From positions 18,104,735 to 18,168,734 of the forward strand of contig NC_057769.1 in NCBI RefSeq assembly GCF_010389155.1: 64,000 bases of DNA. Direction: 5' to 3'. The position numbers were made by a program, and so were the translations under genes. This DNA comes from Erigeron canadensis (lineage: Eukaryota; Streptophyta; Magnoliopsida; Asterales; Asteraceae). The notes beneath the pieces are model-generated. The model worked only from the letters and a program-made list of their open reading frames with translations, did no database searches and was not told the origin of the DNA. Positions 46,753 through 59,555 of the stretch are shown here, in pieces; positions within the stretch are counted from its first letter, which is position 1, and every line of letters begins with the position of its first letter.

Positions 46753-46808
46753 CCTAGGCTTATAAACCACCAACCAATCCCATACTTGGCCGATGTGGGA
46801 TCATATCA

Positions 46809-49800
46809 ATTAACTACTCTCCTTGCCTTTAGAGGAAATGTAAGCTAGTAAAGAAAGGCCGCATAAAGAATCTATATGCTTTGAAGAGATTTTGCATACT
46901 TCTTAGTTCTTACTCTTTTTCTATGAGTATACATGTAAAATGTATGTACCTGTGTTTTCAAATATACCCAAAATTAAGAGATCACGAATATGATTTGTTT
47001 GGTTTATAGTCAATCTTATTGTGAGCCATGTTGGACTGCCGGTTACTCAATTTTCAATTAACAGAAAAAAAGAGGGCTTTCTTCGGTCCAAGATATAGAG
47101 GCTGTGTACTTACTCTGCCAAATGCTAGCAACCCTTTTACTAGACTCAGTATGGCTAGTAGATAGATGGAATCCAAGGACTTGCTATACACATCTTGCAA
47201 AGCCGAAATGTTTAGGGAGTAAGGATGGCCCTGTTACATATTCAAAGACAGAAACATAAGGTATGGTTATGAGACATTCACATCAATGTTAATTAGGAAC
47301 ACAGAATGAACTAAACAGTGCCCTACGAATTACTGTAATCGATTACTGTCTTGGAAGTAATAGGGTCTCATGTACTAGCCTAATTTTAGTCTACTTCGCA
47401 GCAGAGAAGAAAATGATAATTTTTACATATCGGGCATGTATCATAGAACCACCAACAAGCAAACAATGTATAGAATAATATATTTTGATAAAACAAAACA
47501 ACTTACCTTGACTTTCTTCCTTCTCACAATCAATTGGCATTCCACAACTGCCTGTTGACTGACCATTATATTCACTGAACTGACCGACATAATGCAGATT
47601 CTGAAATGCTTCTTCACAAAATCTTGCTACTAACGTTTCATTTTGGGACATCGTCGCTCCATCTGAAAAGTGAGAGAATTTACCGTCAATATCCAAATAG
47701 AAGCTACAAGAATACCACAAAATAAGATGTGCAGGATAGAAAAACATGATGCTATTTGATTCATATTTCCTAAAACTGTTGCAAGTAATTTGGTATGTTT
47801 CCAGAGTATCAAGGAAATTTGGAGGGCAAGTTATGCTGGTGAAAACGTTAACTTGATGAAAAAGTTTCGAGTTTGTGATCCTATAGAAAGAAGTTGTATA
47901 CTAAGAATTATAGTGAAGAGGTTGAGAGAAAACTAGAAAAGTAGAAGATTACGGAGAGTCATTTTGTGAGTCTCCCTCCATCTGTGTGTCTTCGCAGATA
48001 CAACAATGACGAGGGTGCCATCATTATTGTATCTATTTTATTTTTTTTATTTTGGTAAAAGGTTACCCCGATGAATATATTTCAACAAAAATAATAATGT
48101 GTAGTGCAAGTAGTGTCACTGACATGCTACACTAGTTTGTATCTATTCCGTTGAGAGTGAGTTGTGATGATATTCAAGAGTAGTGAGAGGAGCGTCTACT
48201 TATGTAATCTGATTGTAATTAGTGAGTTTTAGTGGTAGTGGATTGTCTCAATGAGCCAATTGTATTTGCCTTTTCTATTTACTTTATTATTCGTAATTGG
48301 TGTCTTGATTTCGTTGTTGTGATCGATCCCAACATAACGGATATCCATGGACCCTGATATTTGATTCTTAAAATTTCTCCTAAACATGAATGAGCTACAG
48401 TTAGGTGTGACTTTTTAATATTTAGTCGCCTAACCACATAATAGGTGCATACCTAAACGGACATAATATTAGTTACTTCTATATAAAAACAGCATTAATT
48501 AAGGTACCATAAAACTATGCAAACTACAACATTGATCATCTTACTTCTGTTTACTTTCCTAAGTGACAAATTTCAATCATCCATTAATATGGTTACTCTT
48601 GGAGGTCCCGATATGTTATCTACCATATAGAAATGAAGAAAAGCTGATTAAATATGGCTAATTCTGTGATTTATTTATTTTTTCAATCCAAACGCTGTGT
48701 TCATAAGGTGTCTTTGCTAGTTCCAATCACTATGCTCATTAGGTATTTACTGGTAGTTTTCCGAACACTATGCTTACTTGGTAAAGAGTCAAAACTTACA
48801 ACGATGTGATACAAAGTTTTTCAACATATACACCAATTCAGCACACACACACAATATAAATTAACTTAGCCTCCAGTTTCACCAACTTATTTTCCTTTCT
48901 TCTTCACACTCGTCATATTACCATTATTATCAATAACTTAATGTCACATCACACAAGCTCAATTGATGTTTTTGATCAGAAGTACCAAAATGGGTAATAT
49001 TATCCAATCTTCGAACTTCTAGCTAAAGGTGGGTCCTTCTCTAAAGGTACTTTTGAACATGTCCACAATAATATTCATGCCTGTGGTGCTCTGGTTAGGG
49101 AGTCTATTTAGCGACTGTAGGTTTCTTAAACTTTCTTGGTGACTTTTAATGAACTACATATATCAATTCAATAAAATATTCAAACTACTAAATTCTTGTA
49201 CCCTTTTGCTCTAGAGAACTCAAGATGTTAGAAACTTCATGTAGCTAGTTGAACCTTTTAAGATGAAAACATGGTAAGCTAGTTATCCTAGTATTCTAAG
49301 AGGATGAAATTACTAAGAATGGATAATTAAGAGAATATTAGCTCTACAAACTTACAAATTAGAAAGACTGAAAAACTTCTCACTTATCCAAATAGGTACA
49401 GTTTTCCAGGCATCTTCGAAGGGCCGCAATGGCAACCCATTCACTATGAACGAATTTATTTTTATCTCAGAAGTCAAATCAATAAATTAAGCTAAAAAGG
49501 GAAGTCATCATTGGATTGAACGATTCAAACAGATTGAAAGTTACCCAAAGTGTACTTTTAATTGCATGCCACCACCTAAATTTACATAAAAAAGATTTAG
49601 ATTACTATTGTGATAAGACTTTTTCTACTAATAATGAGCACAACAATTATTTATAAATATTTAGAAAATGGAAAAGTGTTTGCCAGTCAACCGAACACAA
49701 GTCATTTCAACACATACTAATTTTGACTTGCTTCAACCTGAGCCAGTTTTGAATCATTACCCAACCCACCCATCTTTCCACCTCTAGGCTCTTCTCATGT

Positions 49801-50086
49801 GATAGGAAGTATGTCCTTAATATATTTAGGCCAAATCATATGCTGATCTTATGTCCTTAATAGAAAGTTGATCTTATGTCCTTAATAGAAAGTTGAACTA
49901 TTTAGCCATAATAAGCCCATACAATAGTGGTTGACGATTGTCTATAGCCAAATAACCAGATATAAAATGTATTATCTCCTAAAAGTGGTCTTGCAAAGTG
50001 CATACCAAACTGAGGAGAGAAAAGTTCAATAAGATCACCGTAAAGTTAATAAAATATATTAGTTTTTGATACCTGATTCCATGTTG
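46809..50086. other. intergenic DNA downstream of the PPR gene
   Basis: Mostly non-coding and AT-rich. The part next to 50087 is probably the 3' UTR of the PPR gene, with a splice-donor-like CAG|GTATC just past its stop. The only coding-like piece is at 47507-47662. Confidence 0.4.
47507..47662 (-). CDS. possible single exon of an unidentified gene
   Basis: A 156-bp open segment with acceptor CTTTTCAG|AT at its 5' side and donor CAAG|GTAAGT at its 3' side. In the phase 1 frame it reads DGATMSQNETLVARFCEEAF and continues to DCEKEESQ. I do not recognise it. It lies about 2.4 kb downstream of the PPR gene on the same strand, so it could be a leftover exon, part of a spliced 3' UTR, or chance. 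Confidence 0.3.
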
Positions 50087-52240
50087 TTAACTAGGCAAAA
50101 GATTTGAGCCCTTTGCTTTCAACTTTGACTCAAGGCCGAAAAACTTCAACCCAGATAAAACCAAGTCCGCTGTTTTCTTCTTCATGTGGTCAACTAACAA
50201 GTCATCATAAACAACAAGATCCGATTCAGTAAGCATTTTGCACTCTCTCATATTTGAAAAGACTTTCCGGGCCTCCTCAATGGTTCCATATTGACACATC
50301 CCAGAAATGACAGCAGAGAGTATAACATCATCAGGCTGACAACCATCTTCCACCATCTCACTGATAACATCCATTACCTTGTCCGCATCAATAGATCTAC
50401 ACATATGGACAATTCGTAAAAAATACTTAAACTCCCTGGGCCCACTTGTTACATTACCTAAACATTCACGAACAAGCATGAAAGCTGAATCGATCTCTCC
50501 AATTTTACATAGCCCTCTAACCAAAGACAAATAGGCATCAACAGATGGAAAGAAAGACATCTCTTTTATTTCATTGTAGCATGAACACGCCTCATGAATA
50601 TCTCCAACTTCAGTATAGCAAAGAATTGCATTACTATATGTATATAAGTCAGGTTCCATCTTCAAATACTTCAACTCTTGAAAAAGGGTTAATGCCTTTT
50701 TCACCTCTTTGGTATCATAAAGTGCCCGAATAAGAATATTATATATTTGAACACTAAAATAACCTTTTGGTTTCAAGTTATCGAACACTTCTAAAGCCAA
50801 TAACACCTTATCTTTCTCTCCTACAATTAGGGAGAAAAACTTTGCAAGATCGTCAAGTAAACTGAACCCCAAACTCTCCATCTGAGAAAGCAATTTACAG
50901 AAGTCCTCAAAATTTTTCAGATCCGTATAACAACCCAACATTGGACTGACAGTTCCAAAATCCGGTTTGAGACCTTCTTCAACTGTAACCAGGAATAGTT
51001 TATGTGCCCGACTAACATGTTTCATGTGGCATAATCCTTTTATAAGATGATTATATATCACTAAATCTGCTCTGTAACCTGAGTTTATTAAATCTTTCAG
51101 CAAATCACACGCCACCCCAACTTTCCCATCATTCACAAATCCCTCTATCAAAGATGCATATATGCCCCTATCTATCAAATACCGTTTCTCTTTCATATCT
51201 TTAAATAACTCGTGACCTTTATCAACCCGATTCCCTTTGCACAATCCCATGATCAAAGTTGTGTAAGCCATAACATCGGGCTGAACTTTATCCCTCACCA
51301 TTTCTTCCCATACCCTCAAACAACCATCTAAATTTCCTTCCGAAACCAAAATTCTAATCATTGCAGTATATGCAAACACATCCGGTTTACACAACTTCCT
51401 CATTTTGTTTAGAAGCTTGAGGGCTTCTTCAACCTGACCCGCCTTGCATAGACCTTTAATCAAAATCATAAAAGTGACACCCTCTTCTGCTAATTTTTCA
51501 TTTTTAAAATCGTTATAAACAGACAGTGATAAATCCAAGTGACCCGTTTTCACAAGAGAATCCATGATCCTATTGTACAAAAAAACTCGAGGCTTCACCC
51601 CAAATTTCTTCATTTTCTCATACACATAATAAACCCTAAGACCCCTATTGGAATCAGAATGCATTCTAATCAAGATTTCAAATTGCTTCTCGGTTGGTGG
51701 TTTGCCTTGCATGTTCATCAGTTCGGGCACCTGATCAGCTGCCCGAAACTGATTGTTTCTATTTAAGCAATACGTAAAGGCATTATAACTAGCAAAATCA
51801 TGCTTGTACCCTTTCTGCTTACCAGCCCAATGAAAGAACTTTGAGGACATAACCGGATCTGACTGAACTTTAAGTACTTCTGCGACAAGCTTTGGGGTAA
51901 CACGGCGGAGCTTATTAAGATCTGCCACCACTTCTGGGCCCCAGTGTTTGTGTTTCCGGAAGGAATCAACAATGTAACGGGCGATTGGAGAGAGTGTTTG
52001 AGCAACGGAGAAAAAATGTTGGGATGGGGAGGGTCGTGATGGCGTGACGGTGACGTGTTCTTCTGGGCTCCATTTTTGGAGATCGAAATTCGTGGTGGGC
52101 TGGTGGTGATTTTTATTAGGATTGTGGGTTTGTCGATTGGAAAATAGACCACCGTGGACAGTGGGCCGGTTCTGTGTAGGTTTCCGTTGGCCATTAATGA
52201 AGTTGAAGTTATTGGATATGGTACTTGATCGCGGAGGCAT
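50087..52240 (-). CDS. pentatricopeptide repeat (PPR) protein
   Basis: Intronless, 717 residues, P-class PPR protein. The N-terminal ~90 residues are basic and Ser/Asn/Pro-rich (RPTVHGGLFSNRQ) and may hold an organelle signal. From about residue 150, repeats of ~35 residues follow, with typical helix starts such as VFLYNRIMDSLVKTG, VTFMILIKGLCKAGQVEEAL, DVFAYTAMIRILVSEGNLDG, DVMAYTTLIMGLCKGNRVDK and DLVIYNHLIKGLCHMKHVSR, and a last one near VILSAVISGMCQYGTIEEAR. There is no E, DYW or SMR domain. P-class PPRs bind organelle RNA and act in stability, splicing or translation. The start and the GGLFSNRQ motif recall Arabidopsis At4g20740 (EMB3131); that match is from memory. No lesions seen. Confidence 0.85.
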   Translation of the reverse strand: MPPRSSTISNNFNFINGQRKPTQNRPTVHGGLFSNRQTHNPNKNHHQPTTNFDLQKWSPEEHVTVTPSRPSPSQHFFSVAQTLSPIARYIVDSFRKHKHWGPEVVADLNKLRRVTPKLVAEVLKVQSDPVMSSKFFHWAGKQKGYKHDFASYNAFTYCLNRNNQFRAADQVPELMNMQGKPPTEKQFEILIRMHSDSNRGLRVYYVYEKMKKFGVKPRVFLYNRIMDSLVKTGHLDLSLSVYNDFKNEKLAEEGVTFMILIKGLCKAGQVEEALKLLNKMRKLCKPDVFAYTAMIRILVSEGNLDGCLRVWEEMVRDKVQPDVMAYTTLIMGLCKGNRVDKGHELFKDMKEKRYLIDRGIYASLIEGFVNDGKVGVACDLLKDLINSGYRADLVIYNHLIKGLCHMKHVSRAHKLFLVTVEEGLKPDFGTVSPMLGCYTDLKNFEDFCKLLSQMESLGFSLLDDLAKFFSLIVGEKDKVLLALEVFDNLKPKGYFSVQIYNILIRALYDTKEVKKALTLFQELKYLKMEPDLYTYSNAILCYTEVGDIHEACSCYNEIKEMSFFPSVDAYLSLVRGLCKIGEIDSAFMLVRECLGNVTSGPREFKYFLRIVHMCRSIDADKVMDVISEMVEDGCQPDDVILSAVISGMCQYGTIEEARKVFSNMRECKMLTESDLVVYDDLLVDHMKKKTADLVLSGLKFFGLESKLKAKGSNLLPS

Positions 52241-53040
52241 TTTGTTAAAGATTTTTCTAAACTACAGAATGTTTGTATGTTTCAGGTCATAAAGACTGAT
52301 ATCTGAAAACCATATTAGGAGGCTGCATTAAAAATCTGAAATCAGTGTATTCTTGAACATTAAACTACAAAACACTGAAAGCTGAAAAATACCAGCAAAA
52401 AATGTAAACTTTATAAGCATTAATTTGGATAGCAATGAAAATGCTGTGTTATCAAACAAATCATTCCAGCTCTTAATCTATTATAACTAACATAGCAACT
52501 CACATATATACACACACACAGTATGCATGGGTAAATGGGTAAACGAAGAGGGACCCCTGTTCAGGCTACTCGGAGAAAGTCGGGCCTCTGACTCTAATGT
52601 ACACGGCCTAACCAGTATTTTTAGAACCATTTCATATCCAAACCCATGTTTCTTCTGAGACCTTCATGACACCTTAATAATAATACTATCTCCAAAGTAA
52701 AAATGGTTACTATCTCTAATGAAAAATAATAACAATATTACTATCTGATATTCACAATCAACTTTTCCATTAGTAGAAATGATAATCAACATCCAAACAT
52801 ACTTGTGGGAGAACAGGATCAATACGAAGAACGAATGTTGGAAGCAAAAACAGAAAATATTAATAGCAAAGAGTTGAAAAAAGGGGTTTTACCTGGGTCG
52901 GTGGCGACTGACGGCGTTGGGCGACGATGGGTGGTCCGATGCCGAAACTATCCCCGTTTTTGTTCGTGTATTGAGTGTACTACTAATCGGGGTTTGTTTT
53001 TTCTTTTCCCTATTATTGTATATATATATATATGGTCATC
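52241..53040 (-). promoter_or_regulatory. 5' leader/promoter region of the PPR gene
   Basis: Possible 5' UTR exon ending at 52893 (CCCAG|GTAAAA on the - strand), with an intron up to just before the ATG at 52240. An AT microsatellite lies at about 53020-53034. The spliced leader is inference. Confidence 0.35.
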
Positions 53041-54907
53041 ATAGCTAATAGAAAAAAAATAAATCAAACATTTGATCTTAATCACTCAAATTAAAGTTCA
53101 AATTGATCTCAACCTTTGAAACTAAAAGTCAAACATAGATATTTTAAACATAGTAACTCTTTTATGTATTTATTATACCTTCTTTAATCATAGTAATTTT
53201 TAAAAAAAAATTATTGTAATGGACACCAATTTGAGATTTATATTTAACTACTTTTTATTTTAATTGTCAGCACACGAAGTAACACATTTATAGAATAAAG
53301 TACTAAACAATATTTAAAATATAAACTTAACAAATAGTATATAAGAAGTGTGGCTTACATATTTTCTAAATAATAAAAAAAAAAGCATTACCATTTAATT
53401 GGGAGATCACATGTCAAAAGTAATATTTAAAATTGTTTTAATCCTACTGTTATAAATTGTAACATAAAAGTTTAATTAAGAGTTTATATGTCAAGTAAAA
53501 ATATTAAAAATGTTACTTTCTTGAATCCAAGTAGAAAGTCATAAGAAATAATAATTACTTGAGTTTACATTTTAAAGCTTTCTATACAATATATATTTTA
53601 TTTTTTTTGCCATTTTATATCATGTTTATATCAAAACAAACATATTAGTTCAGTAGTATATGCGGTAACAGGGTAATGGTAATTAGCTTTAGCAATCATC
53701 CATTTTGAAATTTGATTGTTATTTAATAGTGGAATGTTTAAAAAAGAAATGGTTAGGTTGAATAATTATATACAGATGAGTGGCGAAGCTTGAAAATTTT
53801 CAGTGGGGGTCGTGATCTAATTTTCTTTTTTCCCCTAACGCTAAAATGGGGGTCGAAACCGAGTATATCAAAATTTTTCTACACGAAAACAATATACACC
53901 CTATATCGCAAAAAAAATTGGGGAGGGGGGGTGGCTTAAAAGCTACACCCTTGATACATATAATATAAATATTATAGCTATAAGGTAGAGACTTAATATG
54001 GTATAATGACTATACTTAACGGTTTAAAACTAAGACCAATCATATACATTGTAGTAGGCCTATTAATCGGGTTGATCTGCATACACTTGGTGGATTGAAA
54101 CTTTATGACCCCAACTTAACCTAATAAAAGTTTGAATAGAGTAACTTCAACTCGAACCTGAGTCAGGATCTACCTAAACGCTCTGATTGATATGTTGATT
54201 TTAGGTGGGTTGGTGGGTTGATTTCAGGTCACATGGGTTAGTAAAGGTAGGTAGCAAGTTAAATGGGTTGGCGGTTTAATCCCAGGTCATGTGCGTTGGT
54301 GGGTTGACAGGTTAATTCCAAGTCAAATGGGTTGTAGGATAAAATGAGTTGGTGGATCGACCTTTAAAGAAATATTATTTACATCTGTTTGCAGGTTGAA
54401 TTATTAACCCCAAAAGTCAACCTGACCCCAACCAAAAAAAATCAAGTTTAAGTTGCTTTTACAACCCTAACCCAATTTTGCGAGTCGGTTTCAAGTCGAA
54501 ATTCGGGTACGATCGAGTATTGACAATTTTAATATATATCAAAATGATTAAATTTGGGTAACTCTCTAAGGAGGATCTAGTTAGAACAATTAAATTTAAA
54601 TCAATTTGTAGATTTTACAGTGCATCTTATACCAATGAAGACTTTAATGTAAGATTATCTGTTTAAGTTTTTATGAGATAAAGTTGATCGTGTTTTGTAT
54701 ACTTATCAATATACTTTGTTGTTTCTAACCCGGTCAAAGACCGGGTATAGATCTAGTTTCTTTGAGCTCAAGCTTTTTTACACCAAAAAAATTTGAGTAA
54801 AAGTCCAAAAGCCATGTTTACCTCGGGTAGAGATCAAATTATTTAAATTTAAAGGTAAAATTAGGAGGATCTTGATGCAATCAAAAGTTCAAATTTAAAT
54901 AGATTAT
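53041..54907. other. intergenic DNA with degraded repeats
   Basis: No gene. 53790-53960 (GTGGCGAAGCTTGAAAA, G-rich runs) looks like an old transposon piece. 54060-54500 has degenerate GGGTTGGTGGGTTGA words, about ten times. Confidence 0.4.
54728..54756 (+). mobile_element. Helitron 3' end
   Basis: Perfect 8-bp hairpin ACCCGGTC-AAA-GACCGGGT, then six bases and CTAG, followed by T. This is the canonical Helitron terminus. The 5' TC end was not fixed; TCAAAATGATTAAA near 54539 after A is one option. Confidence 0.55.
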
Positions 54908-55540
54908 TGTTGGAGTCAAGCTGATACAAAGAAGATTTAACAAGTCTTTGGTTTTGGAGCTTAATTAGCTTGGGTCTCTTCAAGCTGCAATCGGAAGTCG
55001 AAGATAAAGATCAATGATAGTAGGTCAAACTAATGGGTGAAAGTCAACTTGGTTCTTATAGTGGCTTTGAAAAACATATACAGGTTAGAGTTTTGCAGGT
55101 GCTCTAATGTTATGTAAAACAACTCTGGATACTTGTCATTTCACTGGATAAGATTAGAAGGTACATTCTAAGTGCCAATTAGTGCTTGTAAACATTCTAT
55201 GAGGTGTCCATTATCATGCGCTTGCACGATCAAATGAGAAAGGATCTGGGGAGCAAAGAGGACAATGTCATTATCATCCAGATCTTGCAGAAGTCATTGG
55301 ATCAGAACGTGTGGAAGACTATAGATGGCATCTAAGGCATGGTTGATGCCTATATAAACCCGTCTTAGTGTCTCAAAGATGTTTGCATCCATTTATTACT
55401 AATTCTCACAACGATTAAAGCATTCAGATTGAATTCGTCTTGTGTTCTTATACTTAGCTTAGGCTAGTAGAATTAGTAAAGAGAGTTGTAACGTGTTATT
55501 CAACAAATTTGTTAGACACCATAAGCATTTTTGTTCCACA
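54908..55540 (+). mobile_element. probable solo LTR (copia-like)
   Basis: Starts TGTTGGAGTCAAGCTGA and ends TTGTTCCACA. The flanks ATTAT and ACTAT match at four of five bases. It contains GCCTATATAAACCC (TATA box, about 55351), as in LTR promoters, and its ending TTAGACACCATAAGC is LTR-like. No internal region or partner LTR nearby. Confidence 0.5.
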
Positions 55541-55545
55541 ACTAT

Positions 55546-57173
55546 TTGTAATTTTTTTAGAGGCCTATCAATTATTGAATTTTGACCCTTAATTTTAATT
55601 TAAAGGTCAAGATCTTTTTAACTTTACCCTTCAAGTTAATATGGAATCATCAACCAATGAGCATGAGCAAAATTCGAGTGAATGACAACCTTATTGGTGA
55701 ACGGCGTACGTAGGGAGCAATACGATGATTGGGCGGAACACGAACCTTTCCCTCACCATTTTTTTAAACGTTACAACATTTAAAAGGTAAAAGAAGCTTT
55801 TTAACATTTTCTTTTAGAAAAGAAAAGAGGATCGGGAAGAGTGAGGCCATAAATGAACTAAACGGTCAGCAAACCATTTATGAACTCTTCGACAGAAAGT
55901 TAATTCATATTCATTTGTTTAGTTGGATGAACGAAAATGAACACAAAAGATCATTCGTTTAATGAACGAATATGAGTTGTTCGTTCATTTATGTTCGTCA
56001 TTCATTTTCGCAAATATAAATTTAATACACACACATATATATACTAGAAGGGTACCTGCGTAATGCGATAGCGAGGACAACAATGCGGTGGTGGCAACAG
56101 GTTAATAGCGGTAACGACTGGTGGTGGTGGCGGCGACAAAGGAGTAGTGTATTTTATTTATGTAAAGGTAATTGATGTAAAAAAAAAGGGTAAACAATGT
56201 AGTATAGTTATTTTAGGAGTTGAAAAATAGATGTTTTAAATTATTTCATTAGGTTCAACTCTAAAATGGCAAGGTTTTCTCCTAATATGTTGTCGTGCCT
56301 TCAGGCAAACTATTAGAGGGTTCTTCCTTCTACATGCTATTGAGTGAGGGGCTCTATAACGTGAATTCGTTTAAGACAACATAAGCTAAAACCTATGTTA
56401 TAATATCTGATCAACACTTCTAGTAAAAAAAAATATTAGATTAGCGTTCGTACGATGTAGGGTTCAATAATTTGATTTGAAAATGTGTTTATCAATTATC
56501 TATCTTATAACTAAAAGAGTAAGTTGGGGTACACTTGACACTATTAAGAGTCTGTTTTGGGCCTAAAACTCCATCTTAATTACTATAGCTTTCTCTTTTT
56601 TTTCTAGATTTTTTTTACTTATTAAATAGATAATTATATTTAAAATTTATCCTAAATCTGTTTCATCAAAACAAATCTTTCTAAATATTAAAAGTATATA
56701 TTTTTCTTAAAACTCCCTCAATAAGTTATTAGAGTTAACGACTTAAATCGTCCTCGTGGTTTACCTAAATTGTCTAAGATCGTCCTTTATTTTTAAAACT
56801 GTCTATTATCATCCTTATTAGATGGAATACTATCACGTACCATCCTTTCTTGAAATGGACGTTTACTCCATGCTGTTAACCCCAACACGTGCTGACCACG
56901 TGAGGGTATTTTTGTATTTTCCTTTTATTGTTGACCGAACCCCACCACTTCTCTCTTTCTTTCTTTATACCTCCTCTCTTTCTCTCTCTCTTTGTGTATA
57001 TATATATATATACAAAAATCTGTATATTTTCCCCAAATAATTAAACCCTAAATTCAATCTTTTTTCTTTATTCTTTCTTTCTAATTAATCCACAGACCAA
57101 AAATTGAAGAATGGTATTTTATTGGGTGTGGTAAGCAAGCAATAATAAGAACATCACGGACCAACAAAAAACC
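55546..57173. other. intergenic DNA with Helitron-like end at 56044
   Basis: At 56044-56070 ACTAGAAGGGTACCTGCGTAATGCG resembles the inverted Helitron end at 41317 but with a decayed hairpin, followed by the same GGTGGTGG-rich interior. 56740-56880 carries a CGTCCTCGTGGTTTACC-type repeat. No gene. Confidence 0.4.
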
Positions 57174-57205
57174 ATGGAAGGTGGTTTTATGCTTGTCCCA
57201 AATAG
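57174..57205 (+). pseudogene. GRF-type gene relic, first exon
   Basis: ATG at 57174, MEGGFMLVPNR, then G|GTGTGT as donor. Similar starts precede GRF zinc-finger domains in plant repeat-associated genes. The following intron holds the tandem retroelement, and the exon with the CG..A and NPGRRF motifs is not found. Confidence 0.4.
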
Positions 57206-59376
57206 GTGTGTATTCAAATATTTTTTATTTTTTGTGAAAACGTGTTTCAGCACGTTCCAGGATCGATTAACACGAGATCTAACAATCATAGATGTGCGGA
57301 ATCCGTCTATAATCGTTTTTAGGGTTAATTAATGATTATCATGATAAACACACACGAAGATAATAAGAACAGGAAATAAACACGAAAATACTATCATTAA
57401 TCATATGATTACAAGATGAATCCGTATGAAAAACATCTACAATGATTACGGATTACAATCATTGAGACGAATCGTGATAGTTTGGGTGGTATCTCGAGGT
57501 ATAGATCTCTACCTCCAGAACCTAGTGAATGACTCTATGTTGCAACTAAATCATCAACCTAAATTCGTGACCTAAGACTTATATTTATAGGCTGAACAAA
57601 CGGACTGGGCTGTTAAATTCGTACAAACGGGCTGGGCCTTACTAACATAATAGTTCTTACGAACTTAATCTTCGTAAGGCATATATGTACGAAGTTAATA
57701 GTTCTTACGAACTTAAACTTCGTAAGCATAATTGTACGAATTTCTCAGCCTTTTAGAATTATTGCATCGGACAACAAATTGTGCACTTTATGTGCTCTAA
57801 CAAACTCCCCCTTGGCCGGTGCAATCAATTCTTCACAAACCGATATTAGTTATAGAAAGTCTAAATGAATAGCCTCCCCCTTAACTTGAGATATCGGATC
57901 TTCAATGTTGAGACTCGATCTTCTGAAACTGCAATCTGATCTTCAACCTGCAAAATCTCTATATCTTCATGAAAACTAACCAACCCAACACTTCTCGCTG
58001 TAGTTCTCCCCCTCAGTAGTAGCACCTCCAAATTAAACATCAGCAATCTTCCACCCTAGGATTTATTGCCGGAGACTCTGCTCATCTTGCTTAATTGGCA
58101 TGTAATGGCGGAGTTGAATTTCCAACAATCAACATCAAATCAATCAGCTCTCACAAAAATAAGAAACTTTGTAGCTTGAATCACAAATTGTAGTATCATG
58201 AATCCTGTCTCAACTAGCAGTGTCTAACTCTGTCTTGTATCTTCACAACTCTACCAATCACCCGAAGCCTTTCTAATCAGATATCCTCTTCAGTTGTATA
58301 CGCTGCCATACACAAAGATCTTTATGTTCGTGACTGCTCCTCTCAGTCACCTGATATCATCTCTATGTCTTGGAATATAGATAAGATTCAATCTTCAAAT
58401 ACTCAACAACAAGTAACTAGCTTCATTGCACCAACATTTCAACAGTTCAAACCGCTATATCAAAAAGATCAACTTCTAATAATACTCCAATAATAACATG
58501 ATGATCTTCAAACTCGAACATTATAATACTTTAATCACCATCAACCGTTAAACTGAATGAATGAACAGAATAACCTTTGATCTTCAATGAATGTCGAGTA
58601 GTTCATATTTTTGCTTAGAAATACCGAGGACTGAAAGTTTTATCCCCCCCATTTCTTTGCAAAAATCTTGAACTTCAGCCTGTCTTAGGTATCTCCTATC
58701 CTGTATGAGGTTCCAAATGGCCTAGAGCATATAACAACTGCAAACTCTTCGCCGGTAACAGGGTACACCATTTTCCCTCCAAATTTTCTGGGAAAAACAC
58801 CTTTACGTGAAACATTGGTATTCACGTAAATTATTGAATCTAAGATGGTAGGAAAAATTTGATGATTGTCGAAATTTTGTACCGAAACCGTGCCAAATAT
58901 GCGCGAAAACGGACCAAAATTTTTCGACCATTACCAAATTTTGAATCTCTTCTAAAAATCCACTTCTAAAACCATAGAAGAAATTAAATTTTACTTGAGA
59001 ACATCTTCGTCGTCTGATAAGAACCATATACGAACTTGTCTCAGCTAGAATGACTATCTTCGTGATGACATCAACTTTCAGTTAAACTAACTTCTGGATG
59101 ACATCAGCACGAACTTAGATGTTATCTTCGTAAGAACTAAGTCTGCATGAAACGAAGTTTAAGTTCGTGAGAACAACTAACTTTGTAAGTGCAATCTAAC
59201 TTCGTAAGAACAAAGTTACTTTGCAACCAAATGCTAAGTTCGTAAGTGTAAGTTCGTGAGGTGAAAAAGGTTAAGTTCGTGAGGTGTGTTTGGCTATTTT
59301 GGGCTAAGTTCGTAAGGTGAAGACCTCATCTGTACGAACTTAAGACTTAAGTTCGTAAGCACAACTAACTGCGTAA

Positions 59377-59555
59377 GTTAAATTCGTTTCCTATCTTCGT
59401 GAGATGAACTTAGAACGAATTGAAAGTTAAATTCGTTTCCTAGCTTCGTGAGATGAACTTAGAACGAATTGAAAGTTAAATTCGTTTCCTATCTTCGTGA
59501 GATGAACTTAGAACGAATTTAAAGTTAAATTCGTTTCCTATCTTCGTTTGCAAGA
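59377..59555. repeat. 49-bp minisatellite, ~3.5 copies
   Basis: The unit begins GTTAAATTCGTTTCCTATCT and continues CGTGAGATGAACTTAG; starts at 59377, 59426, 59475 and 59524. The same array recurs at 61801-61980 in the second unit. Confidence 0.8.

Larger units (their letters stand above)
43280..46808 (-). mobile_element. TRIM element, split by TR-GAG copy 2
   Basis: Small LTR element: left LTR 43280-43426 (147 bp, TGATACGAACCC to ATCATATCA) and right LTR 43563-43658 continued at 46753-46808. On the - strand: PBS TGGTATCAGAGCC (43548-43560), a ~120-bp internal region, then polypurine AAAGGGTGGGGTAT beside the left LTR. The size (about 430 bp without the insert) is that of a TRIM. No clear TSD around the whole. 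Confidence 0.8.

Noticed and set aside
56822..57040. 72-codon frame at 56822
   Set aside because: It runs through a dispersed repeat and a CT/AT microsatellite; no homology recognised.
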